DNA from: an uncultured Bacillaceae bacterium
Lineage (GTDB): Bacteria; Bacillota; Bacilli; Bacillales; Caldibacillaceae
NCBI GenBank assembly: GCA_937934645.1
Contig: CALGYZ010000047.1
Span: forward strand, 41,758-105,757
Direction of reading: 5' to 3'
Length of the DNA stretch: 64,000 bases
The notes under the pieces were generated by a model. The model was given only the letters and a program-made list of their open reading frames with translations. It was not told the DNA's origin and searched no databases. Of this stretch, positions 16,567 through 23,907 are shown piece by piece (the stretch's first letter is position 1; every line of letters begins with the position of its first letter). Both the position numbers and the translations under genes were made by a program.

Positions 16567-17643
16567 ATGTCGATGTTCGATCGATTGGCTGCAGTGGAAA
16601 ACCGCTACGAGCAATTAAATGAATTATTGAGTGATCCTGAAATCGTCAATGATCCGAAAAAACTGCGCGAATATTCAAAGGAACAGTCTGAAATTCAAAA
16701 AACGGTTGAAACGTACCGGGAATATAAGCAAGTAAAAGAAGAGCTGGAAGGCGCGAAAACGATGCTGGAAGACAAACTCGACGCCGAAATGCGGGAGCTT
16801 GTCAAAGAGGAAGTGGACAGTCTCGAAAAACGGCTGGAAGAATTGGAAAGTGAGCTGAAGATCTTATTAATTCCAAAAGATCCGAACGATGATAAAAACG
16901 TCATTATGGAAATCCGCGGGGCGGCAGGGGGCGAAGAAGCGGCCTTGTTTGCCGGTGATCTTTTCCGGATGTACAGCCGTTATGCCGAATCCCAAGGCTG
17001 GAAAACGGAAATTATTGAGGCCCATCCGACAGAACTTGGCGGCTATAAAGAGGTTATTTTTACCATTAATGGCCGTGGGGCTTACTCAAAATTAAAATTT
17101 GAAAATGGCGCCCACCGCGTCCAGCGGGTTCCGACTACCGAATCAGGCGGGCGGATTCATACGTCTACCGCAACTGTGGCGGTACTACCGGAAATGGAAG
17201 ATGTGGAAGTGGAAATTAACGAGAAAGATATCCGGGTTGATACGTTTGCCTCCCAGGGAGCCGGCGGACAAAGTGTTAACACAACGATGTCGGCCGTCCG
17301 TTTAACCCACATCCCGACCGGTATTGTCGTTACCTGCCAGGATGAAGGCTCCCAGAATAAAAACCGGGAAAAGGCAATGAAAGTATTGCGTGCACGGATT
17401 TATGACAAATACCAGCAAGAGGCACAGGAGGAATATGACCGGAACCGGAAATCCGCCGTTGGAACCGGAGACCGTTCAGAAAGAATCCGGACGTACAACT
17501 TCCCGCAAAACCGGGTAACCGACCATCGCATCGGGCTCACGATCCAAAAGCTCGACCAAATTTTAGAAGGTAAGCTGGACGAAATTATTGAAGCTCTAAT
17601 ATTAAACGAGCAGGCTGAGAAACTGGAAAATGAAATCAATTGA
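16567..17643 (+). CDS. prfA: Peptide chain release factor 1
   Basis: A 358-residue class I release factor that reads UAA and UAG. It has the codon-recognition region VPTTESGGRIHTSTATVA (PxT type, RF1) and the GGQ peptidyl-release motif in SQGAGGQSVNTT. The ATG at 16567 has GAGGTGA at good spacing; an ATG two codons later would give 356 residues as in B. subtilis. Its methyltransferase gene prmC overlaps its 3' end by 14 bases, so the factor and its modifier are coupled. Confidence 0.97.
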   Translation: MSMFDRLAAVENRYEQLNELLSDPEIVNDPKKLREYSKEQSEIQKTVETYREYKQVKEELEGAKTMLEDKLDAEMRELVKEEVDSLEKRLEELESELKILLIPKDPNDDKNVIMEIRGAAGGEEAALFAGDLFRMYSRYAESQGWKTEIIEAHPTELGGYKEVIFTINGRGAYSKLKFENGAHRVQRVPTTESGGRIHTSTATVAVLPEMEDVEVEINEKDIRVDTFASQGAGGQSVNTTMSAVRLTHIPTGIVVTCQDEGSQNKNREKAMKVLRARIYDKYQQEAQEEYDRNRKSAVGTGDRSERIRTYNFPQNRVTDHRIGLTIQKLDQILEGKLDEIIEALILNEQAEKLENEIN

Positions 17644-18499
17644 GAATATAACGGTACATGAAGCTCTGAAACGGGCTTCTTCTTTTTTAAAGAAAAACGG
17701 TCGGGAGGAGAATGTCGCAGAAATAGCCCTGCGGCATGTTCTCCGTATGGATCGTGTGCAATTGCTGACGAATTTGCAGAAAATTTTGACCAGTGATGAA
17801 TGGAATCGATTTAAAGCCTATATTAAAGGGCATGTTGAGGGAAAACCGATTCAATATTTAATCGGGCATGAACAATTTTTTGGACGGAGTTTTACAGTTA
17901 ATGAATCGGTATTAATTCCCCGTCCGGAAACGGAAGAACTCATATGCGGCATGCTGGAAAGGATAAAGAAATTTTTTCCTCCTGGTAAAGAGCTGGAAGT
18001 GATCGATGTCGGAACGGGGAGCGGGGCGATTGCCATTACGCTGAAACTGGAAATGCCGGAGCTGGATATCACGGCAACCGATATATCGAAAAAGGCTCTT
18101 GCTGTCGCTGAAGAAAATGCAAAGCGGCTGGGTGCCGGGATCCGGTTTTTGGAAGCCGATTTATTCACTCCTTTTGTCGGAAGGAAACGGTTCGATTGTA
18201 TTGTGTCAAATCCGCCTTATATACCCCTGGGAGACCGAGGAACGTTATCCGATACAGTAAAAGACCACGAACCACAAACGGCATTGTTCGGTGGAATTGA
18301 CGGGCTGTATTATTATAGAAAAATGATTAAAGATCTTCCCCATGTGATAAAACAACGGGCACTCATCGGTTTTGAAATCGGAACAGGTCAGGGACGGGCG
18401 GTTAAGGAACTCGTACTGGAACAACTGCCGATGGCTACGGTAGAAGTTGAAAATGATATCAATGGAAGAGAACGGATGGTTTTTATAACGGTGGAATAA
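17630..18499 (+). CDS. prmC: Release factor glutamine methyltransferase
   Basis: A 289-residue class I methyltransferase with an N-terminal helical RF-recognition domain (residues about 1-90), the SAM motif VIDVGTGSGAIAITL and the catalytic NPPY motif in IVSNPPYIPLGDRG. It N5-methylates the Gln of the GGQ motif of release factors. It overlaps prfA, its substrate gene. A terminator follows at once, and the conserved synteny then breaks with a repeat-rich insertion. Confidence 0.96.
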   Translation: MKSIENITVHEALKRASSFLKKNGREENVAEIALRHVLRMDRVQLLTNLQKILTSDEWNRFKAYIKGHVEGKPIQYLIGHEQFFGRSFTVNESVLIPRPETEELICGMLERIKKFFPPGKELEVIDVGTGSGAIAITLKLEMPELDITATDISKKALAVAEENAKRLGAGIRFLEADLFTPFVGRKRFDCIVSNPPYIPLGDRGTLSDTVKDHEPQTALFGGIDGLYYYRKMIKDLPHVIKQRALIGFEIGTGQGRAVKELVLEQLPMATVEVENDINGRERMVFITVE

Positions 18500-18519
18500 A
18501 TGGAAAGATGGTCGATTTA

Positions 18520-18547
18520 CGGCGGCGCCTGTCCCGCCGTTTTTTAT
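18520..18547 (+). terminator. Terminator after prmC
   Basis: ACGGCGG (18520-18526) and CCGCCGT (18534-18540) with an 7-base loop and a TTTTTATT tail. Confidence 0.85.
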
Positions 18548-18604
18548 TGGAATGAAGTTCCGATCACTTTGGGCTGATGGAAGTTCCGAGACAAATGATA
18601 CGAT

Positions 18605-19090
18605 CTAATGTCCATTAGTAGTTGTCTAAAGTCCATATACCAGTTCTTCCTTGTGTCTTTTGTCCAATATGCGATGTCAAACGGCCATTCACAGTCTGTT
18701 TAGTTGAAAAAGTGTCCAAAAATTTGATTTAACGGATTAACTGAAGGAATTATATGTATTGAATGGTCAATAAAAATCGTCCAAAGGACAAAACCAATCA
18801 CTTCCGGAAACTGAGTGTCCGATTCCCCGCTTTCAAAAAACGTTCGAATGGCTTTTTCGAGTATGAATGTCCGTTAGTAATTGTCTAAAGGACAAATTAA
18901 GCGTTTCCCGGTTCCTCACTGTCCAATATCCGCCGTATTAAGATCAATTCCAGTATTTTTAAAAGCCGTTTGAAAGATTTTTAAGTATAAGAACGTCCTT
19001 AAGTTCCTGTTTAATGGGTATAACAGAGTTTTACCTGTACTTTTTTGTTCGTTAGTTATCTTCCAAATAGACTCTTGTTTCCGTCCGAAT
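18605..19090. repeat. Degenerate TGTCC-rich tandem repeats (copy A)
   Basis: A noncoding block of about 480 bases in which TGTCC/GGACA recurs irregularly (e.g. 18609, 18661, 18713, 18817, 18868). Two units begin alike: TGTCCATTAG at 18609 and TGTCCGTTAG at 18868, each followed by TAxTTGTCTAAAG; a third diverged start lies near 18993. The segment 18658-18872 aligns with 20310-20522 on the other side of the NERD gene, about three quarters identical over the best 60 bases. No ORF, no terminal transposon-like repeats. Confidence 0.7.
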
Positions 19091-19189
19091 TGTATTTTTT
19101 AATTGGCATTTTTCTTTTTTCGATTCTGGTATTAAAATTTCGGATGTTATATAATTCTGTATGTTTAAAAAATATGAGGAGAGTGTGGT

Positions 19190-20008
19190 ATGATTTTCAA
19201 AGAACGAATCCGGTCGGATGAATTACATATTTTCGAACGTTTATCCATCCGGACCCGTTTAACAGAACAAGACTTGCAACTATTTTCCAATTTAAAAAAA
19301 GGATATCAAGGGGAGAGGTTATTTGATACGTATTTAGAACGACTCCGCTGCGATTGTCTTGTTCTCAATGATTTAGTATTTAAAGTAAATAATAAAATCT
19401 GTCAAATTGATTCTCTCATCATAACCGTCCATTCACTACTGCTTTTTGAAATAAAAAATTACGAAGGAGATTATTATTACAAAAGTGAATCGGATCAATT
19501 GTTTAAAAAGCCTGACTATGAAATCACAAATCCCCTTAATCAACTAAACCGGACAGCAACTTTGTTCCGTCAGCACATAAAAAACCTCGGATTTTCATTC
19601 CCCGTTACAGCATTCATTGTCTTTGTTCATCCGGAATTTACAATGTACCAATCTCTAATGGACAAGCCTTTCATTTTTCCGACACAAATCAAACGGTTCT
19701 TTTCAGAGCACGAGTTCAATTGTCAGCCTGTATCCGATCAACATAAGTTGTTTGCGGAAAAGCTGGTTAACAGCCAAACAACAGATTCTTTTGTTCATTA
19801 TTTTCCTTCTTATACATTTGAAGAACTTCGGAAAGGAATAACATGTAAAAAGTGCAACTCCTTTATGTTAACAATTAAGGGAAGAAAATGTATATGTAAG
19901 GAATGTGGAGAAGAAGAAATTGTTGCAAGTGCTATATATAGAAGTATTAAAGAATATTTACTTCTTTTTCCTGATCGTAAGCTGACAACTCCCGCAATTG
20001 CGGAATGA
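19190..20008 (+). CDS. NERD-domain nuclease-related protein with zinc ribbon, probably truncated by a stop codon
   Basis: A 272-residue ORF from ATG 19190 after GAGGAGAG. An N-terminal NERD domain (KGYQGERLFDTYLERL ... QIDSLIIT ... LLLFEIKNYEGDYY) has the conserved Glu/Gln-Asp/Glu-Lys pattern of nuclease-like folds. A C-terminal zinc ribbon uses CKKC and CKEC (about residues 224-243). After the TGA at 20006 the same frame stays open for 30 more codons to TAA at 20099, reading CKIIESPKRIRRVLNQNF..., which looks like the usual basic C-terminal tail of such Bacillus proteins with TGA standing where a Trp would be expected. The gene is visibly AT-richer than its neighbours and sits between two repeat copies, so it is probably acquired. 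Substrate unknown. Confidence 0.8.
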   Translation: MIFKERIRSDELHIFERLSIRTRLTEQDLQLFSNLKKGYQGERLFDTYLERLRCDCLVLNDLVFKVNNKICQIDSLIITVHSLLLFEIKNYEGDYYYKSESDQLFKKPDYEITNPLNQLNRTATLFRQHIKNLGFSFPVTAFIVFVHPEFTMYQSLMDKPFIFPTQIKRFFSEHEFNCQPVSDQHKLFAEKLVNSQTTDSFVHYFPSYTFEELRKGITCKKCNSFMLTIKGRKCICKECGEEEIVASAIYRSIKEYLLLFPDRKLTTPAIAE

Positions 20009-20101
20009 TGCAAAATTATTGAATCTCCGAAAAGAATTCGAAGGGTGCTAAACCAAAATTTTAAAGCGGCAGGTTCCAGGCGCTGGAGGTATTATGTATA
20101 A
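20009..20101 (+). pseudogene. In-frame remnant of the NERD gene 3' end
   Basis: Thirty sense codons directly after the TGA at 20006-20008, same frame, ending at TAA 20099. Content is basic and tail-like (SPKRIRRVL, AGSRRWRYYV). A single TGG-to-TGA change would account for the split. Confidence 0.55.
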
Positions 20102-20260
20102 ATATTAAAACCGGGATTCCGGATGTTGATAGATTGGAATCGTTTCAAGGATATTTTAGAAATGATCATCTTGGTCAGTTCAGTTAAACTTATTTCCCGA
20201 CTGTTTTTTCAATGTTTACAGACTTTTAAAAGACATTTATTAAGAAATAATATGATTAAA

Positions 20261-20525
20261 CATCCATTAGTCAGAGCATAAAGACCAAAACAGAGTTTTC
20301 CCAGTGGCGTTTTGTCCGATAGATGTGATAAAACGGCTATTCACAGTTTAATTCATTAAAAAAGTGTCCATTAACAACGATTTAATGGACATGATGATAA
20401 AATTACCTGTAATCAATGGTAAAAAGGGATATCCTAATGGACAAAACAAGTTATTTTCCGGTAACTGAATAACCGTATCCTCCCAATTTTTGGCCGAGTG
20501 CTTTTTTTGTGCATGAACATCCCGT
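20261..20525. repeat. Degenerate TGTCC-rich repeats (copy B)
   Basis: Noncoding block that mirrors copy A. It begins CATCCATTAG (20261), includes TTTTGTCCGAT (20310), the shared word ATTCACAGT, a perfect 10-bp inverted repeat TGTCCATTAA/TTAATGGACA (20367-20376 and 20384-20393), and CTAATGGACA (20434). Alignment with copy A runs to about 20522. Confidence 0.7.
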
Positions 20526-20611
20526 TTGCTGTCACCTTTAGATCTCCCACCGTTTTGTCTGATCACATAAAAAAGCATTGCCTGTATAGAGAGGCTTTGC
20601 TATTTATGGAT

Positions 20612-20647
20612 GTAAAAACTGCTGTCCAATAAAGCAGACAGCAGTTT
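20612..20647 (-). terminator. Terminator of spoIIR
   Basis: AAACTGCTGTC (20616-20626) and GACAGCAGTTT (20637-20647) form a perfect 11-bp stem overlapping the spoIIR stop. On the minus strand it is followed by a T run. Confidence 0.85.
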
Positions 20648-21302
20648 ACGAAAACAACCGTTTGAAAAACTCCAGCAGGAAAAACTTTACTTCCACTTCT
20701 TCTTCCTCTTCGGCGATAAACAACTCTTGTCCGTCATCGTTTGTTCCGTCTTTTCCTTCTTTTTGCCCTTCATCTTCAAGTCCGTCGCTGACTGCAGAAC
20801 CGCTGGAAAAGTCAAGGAAACATAACGGCGGAAAGAGAACGCACCACCAGTTTGCCCCAGCTCCTTTACCGATTGTAATCAGCACCGCTTCATAACTGCC
20901 AGCCGGATACAAAAAGTTACCATACAATTTTGTCGGGAAATCTACTTTGCCGAATTCTACTTTTACCGGTTGCTTTATATTATTTTCCGCTAACACATTT
21001 TGCGCGATCATTTCCAGTTCGTCCAGATTATTGACAATTGATGTCCGGGCTTCTTCGATCGAAGTTAAACCGCTGACCCATTCCGTGATTTGCTCATTGA
21101 CCCGGTCCCGGACGATCCGTTTGATTTTTTGATCTTCGGCGGAGTTGCTGTTGGCTAAAATGCGGAGCCGGATCGCCTCACTTGGAATAACGATAACATC
21201 TTCTTGTTCTGCAAATGACTTCGGTATATATAAACTGGATATACTCCCCAAGGTAACGAGAACGAAGAAAATAATCAGTGCATATTTCTTTTTTTGAACC
21301 AT
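20646..21302 (-). CDS. spoIIR: Stage II sporulation protein R
   Basis: A 218-residue secreted signalling protein on the minus strand. It has an N-terminal hydrophobic export segment (YALIIFFVLVTLGSISSLY) and the family core IPSEAIRLRILANSNSAEDQKIKRIVRD, with the later GNFLYPAGSYEAVLITIGKG and NWWCVLFPPLCFLD motifs. SpoIIR is made in the forespore under sigma-F and triggers SpoIIGA to process pro-sigma-E in the mother cell. The region before the C-terminus is Glu/Asp-rich. A sigma-F-like promoter lies at 21331-21360 and a terminator overlaps the stop. Position between prmC and ywlC is conserved. Confidence 0.95.
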   Translation of the reverse strand: MVQKKKYALIIFFVLVTLGSISSLYIPKSFAEQEDVIVIPSEAIRLRILANSNSAEDQKIKRIVRDRVNEQITEWVSGLTSIEEARTSIVNNLDELEMIAQNVLAENNIKQPVKVEFGKVDFPTKLYGNFLYPAGSYEAVLITIGKGAGANWWCVLFPPLCFLDFSSGSAVSDGLEDEGQKEGKDGTNDDGQELFIAEEEEEVEVKFFLLEFFKRLFS

Positions 21303-21330
21303 TGTACTTCTCTCCCTTCTTCAGTAACCC

Positions 21331-21360
21331 AGTCTTAACCAAATCTATAAAACTTATACA
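21331..21360 (-). promoter_or_regulatory. Candidate sigma-F promoter of spoIIR
   Basis: Read on the minus strand: TGTATA, 14 bases, GGTTAAGACT. This resembles the sigma-F pattern (GYATA, then GGnnAnnnT) and spoIIR is a known sigma-F gene. Confidence 0.45.
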
Positions 21361-21450
21361 TGGAAAAAATTTTTCCGGGCAGGAAGTAAAGAGATTTATA
21401 GAAGCGCAATTTTCCCGGCCGGAAAATGGCTATAATATAAATGGGAAAAA

Positions 21451-21693
21451 TGTGGATAAAAATGGGGTTATTAACATAATTATCCACAGTATGTACAAAA
21501 GTTATTAACAGTCTGTGGATTACTTATTTTTTGAACGTGGAAAATTTGCAAGCAGTTTTAGTGCAAAGGGTGAAGTTATGTATAATAGTGGGTATGACGG
21601 AAAACTTTTATTTTACATAAAGAAGGAGATTTGCATGGAGACAAAAGTTTGGAAAGTGGATAACTTTGTGGAAAACTTATACACATATCCACA
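21451..21693. other. DnaA-box cluster upstream of and into ywlC
   Basis: Six 9-mers match TTATNCACA exactly or with one mismatch on either strand: 21451 (TGTGGATAA), 21480 (TTATCCACA), 21514 (TGTGGATTA), 21655 (AGTGGATAA), 21677 (TTATACACA) and 21685 (ATATCCACA). Three are perfect. A DnaA-binding cluster is known next to ywlC in B. subtilis. Confidence 0.65.
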
Positions 21694-22678
21694 AATTAAG
21701 GAAGCGGCACAATTGCTGAGGAAAAATGAGCTTGTCGCTTTTCCGACGGAGACCGTGTACGGATTGGGAGCCAATGCGTTAAGCGATGAGGCTGTGGAAA
21801 AAATATATCAAGCGAAAGGAAGACCTAGTGACAATCCGTTAATTGTTCATATAAGCAGATTAGAAGATGTGAAAAAGTATGCTGAAGAAATAACGGAAAC
21901 GGCTGAAACATTGATGCAAACCTTTTGGCCGGGGCCGTTAACCGTCATATTAAAAGTAAAAAAAGGGGTTCTGTCAAAGAAGGTAACAGCCGGACTGGAT
22001 ACAGTCGGAATCCGGATGCCGGACCATCCGGTGGCCCTTGCATTAATTGAAGCGAGCGGCCTGCCGGTTGCCGCGCCGAGTGCCAATATATCAGGAAAAC
22101 CGAGCCCGACTGAGTTCCGGCATGTGTACCGGGATTTAAACGGAAAAATTGCCGGAATCATCGACGGAGGGAAAACGGGGATCGGAGTCGAATCTACGGT
22201 TGTCGATTGTACCGGGGAAATTCCGATGATCCTGCGTCCGGGCGGAGTGACAAAGGAGGAAATGGAAGAAGAGGCGGGCCCGGTCCTTCTTGATCCCCAG
22301 ATTAAAGAACAGGTGGAGCAGCCGAAATCCCCCGGTATGAAATACACCCATTATGCACCGGATGCCCCGGTGTATTTAGTAGACGGAAGCCCGGAATTTT
22401 TACAGCAACTGGTTAATCAAAGCCGGAAGGAAGGGAAAAAAACCGCCGTATTAACAACCGATGAGCGGAAAACTTTTTACGACGCGGATTATGTTGCCGT
22501 TTGCGGCACCCGCAATGATTTATCAACCATTGCCCGGGCATTGTACCAAACATTGCGCACCTTTAATGAAGAGAAGGTTGATATTATTTATAGTGAGACA
22601 TTCCCGCAGGAAGGGATCGGGACGGCGATTATGAACCGTTTATTAAAAGCGGCCGGACACAGGATAATAAAAGAATGA
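21635..22678 (+). CDS. ywlC: Threonylcarbamoyl-AMP synthase (Sua5/YwlC)
   Basis: A 347-residue Sua5-type protein, close to the 346 of B. subtilis YwlC. The YrdC domain has FPTETVYGLGANA, KGRPSDNPLIVHI and the AAPSANISGKPSPT loop. A linker with SPGMKYTHYAP leads to the C-terminal Sua5 domain. It makes threonylcarbamoyl-AMP from threonine, bicarbonate and ATP for t6A37 tRNA modification. ATG 21635 is chosen for the AAGAAGGAG site; 40 further in-frame codons upstream have no site. Its first codons contain DnaA-box-like words. Confidence 0.95.
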   Translation: METKVWKVDNFVENLYTYPQIKEAAQLLRKNELVAFPTETVYGLGANALSDEAVEKIYQAKGRPSDNPLIVHISRLEDVKKYAEEITETAETLMQTFWPGPLTVILKVKKGVLSKKVTAGLDTVGIRMPDHPVALALIEASGLPVAAPSANISGKPSPTEFRHVYRDLNGKIAGIIDGGKTGIGVESTVVDCTGEIPMILRPGGVTKEEMEEEAGPVLLDPQIKEQVEQPKSPGMKYTHYAPDAPVYLVDGSPEFLQQLVNQSRKEGKKTAVLTTDERKTFYDADYVAVCGTRNDLSTIARALYQTLRTFNEEKVDIIYSETFPQEGIGTAIMNRLLKAAGHRIIKE

Positions 22679-22724
22679 ATTGACCGTTCAGCTTGATAAG
22701 CAGACCCCCCTTGTAACGTCTAAT

Positions 22725-22797
22725 CCCCTGAAATTGTGCATATGTTATAAAAGCCAGTCCAACATAAACTTATGCGGAAAATTTCAGGGGGTATAAA
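22725..22797 (+). promoter_or_regulatory. Hairpin sequestering the mntP ribosome site
   Basis: CCCCTGAAATT (22725-22735) is perfectly complementary to AATTTCAGGGG (22780-22790). The 3' arm is the AGGGGG ribosome site of mntP. Inside, GCATA/TATGC and TGTT/AACA extend the stem. It does not look like the yybP-ykoY manganese riboswitch that controls mntP in some bacteria. Confidence 0.6.
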
Positions 22798-23352
22798 ATG
22801 TCTCTTGTCATGGAAGAATTTTTTACTTTATCCCTGATGGCCTTTGCCGTCGGGATGGACGCCTTTTCTGTCGGCTTGGGCATGGGAATGATCCCGTTGC
22901 GTTTAAAGCAAATCATGAAAATCGGACTAACGGTGGGACTTTTCCATATATGGATGCCGCTGGCCGGAATGATTGCCGGTAAACTGTTATCGGAACAATT
23001 AGGGGTTTTTGCGGTATATACGGGAGGAATCCTGTTAATTTTAATCGGTTTACAAATGTTTATCGGCAGTTTTAAAGAAAATGGGGACGATTACCGGTTT
23101 AAACCGGCCGGATTCGGATTGCTGCTGTTTGCCGTCAGTGTCAGTGTCGACAGTTTTTCTCTCGGTTTAACATTGGGCTTGTTTGATGCACAGGCCTTCA
23201 CCGCCCTCAGCCTGTTCGGCATTTTTGCGACGGTGCTGACATGGGCCGGACTGTTATCGGGAAAGAAAATAACCGGGATGATTGGCAAGTACAGCGAGGC
23301 TTTTGGCGGATCTATTTTGCTGTTTTTTGGAATAAAGCTGCTTGTTACCTAG
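22798..23352 (+). CDS. mntP: Putative manganese efflux pump MntP (YwlD)
   Basis: A 184-residue membrane protein with six hydrophobic segments and two internally similar halves, each with the MntP signature of an Asp in a Phe/Ser-rich helix: FAVGMDAFSVGLGMGM (about residue 21) and SVSVDSFSLGLTLGL (about 118). The family exports Mn(II). ATG 22798 follows AGGGGGT, which is buried in the hairpin described at 22725. Gene order ywlC-mntP-ywlE is conserved. Confidence 0.92.
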   Translation: MSLVMEEFFTLSLMAFAVGMDAFSVGLGMGMIPLRLKQIMKIGLTVGLFHIWMPLAGMIAGKLLSEQLGVFAVYTGGILLILIGLQMFIGSFKENGDDYRFKPAGFGLLLFAVSVSVDSFSLGLTLGLFDAQAFTALSLFGIFATVLTWAGLLSGKKITGMIGKYSEAFGGSILLFFGIKLLVT

Positions 23353-23421
23353 TAAACTTGTCCCTATTAAACACTTTCCTTATAGTTTTTATTTTCGTAT
23401 AATAAAATTGGAGGAGTGTTT

Positions 23422-23850
23422 ATGACAAAAGTCTTGTTTGTCTGTACGGGAAATACATGCCGAAGTCCCATGGCTGAAGCGATTTTAAAGAGCATGAACT
23501 TGCCGGATGTCGAAGTGAAATCCGCAGGTCTCTTTGCTGCAAGCGGATCACCGGGTTCACCTTTGGCGCAGGATGTTCTCGATGAAAACAATATTGAACA
23601 TAATCACCGTGCTGTCCTTTTCAGCAGTGAAGAAGCGGAATGGGCGGATTTAATTTTAACGATGACTGCAAACCATAAACAGTTCATCCATCAACAGTAT
23701 CCTGAAGCAAAGTCGAAAACATATACTTTAAAGGAATTTGTCGGCACTGAAGGTGATGTATCCGATCCGTTCGGTGGAACGATTGATACATACCGGGAAA
23801 CGTTCATGGAGCTGCGGGAATTAATCGCAAAACTGCGGGAGAAATTATAA
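23422..23850 (+). CDS. ywlE: Protein-arginine-phosphatase YwlE
   Basis: A 142-residue low-molecular-weight phosphatase. The P-loop CTGNTCRSPMAE has the Thr that in YwlE gives phosphoarginine selectivity over phosphotyrosine, and the general acid Asp lies in SDPFGGTID. It removes phosphate placed on Arg by the McsB kinase, counteracting the mark for ClpCP degradation. ATG 23422 follows GGAGGAG. A weakly placed TATAAT at 23398 could mark its own promoter. Confidence 0.95.
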   Translation: MTKVLFVCTGNTCRSPMAEAILKSMNLPDVEVKSAGLFAASGSPGSPLAQDVLDENNIEHNHRAVLFSSEEAEWADLILTMTANHKQFIHQQYPEAKSKTYTLKEFVGTEGDVSDPFGGTIDTYRETFMELRELIAKLREKL

Positions 23851-23907
23851 GTCCGCCAAGGACAAGGAATGTGTGACCGTTTTTGAGTTAACAAAGGAGG
23901 ATTTGTT

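Noticed and set aside
18605..19090. CRISPR-like array
   Set aside because: The repeats are degenerate, differ in length and spacing (about 125 to 260 bases) and there are no spacers of constant size or cas genes.
18500..20640. Insertion sequence carrying the NERD gene
   Set aside because: No transposase, no short terminal inverted repeats and no target-site duplication could be seen; the flanking repeats are long and diverged.
22725..22797. yybP-ykoY manganese riboswitch before mntP
   Set aside because: The conserved internal-loop sequences of that riboswitch are not visible; only a long simple hairpin is.
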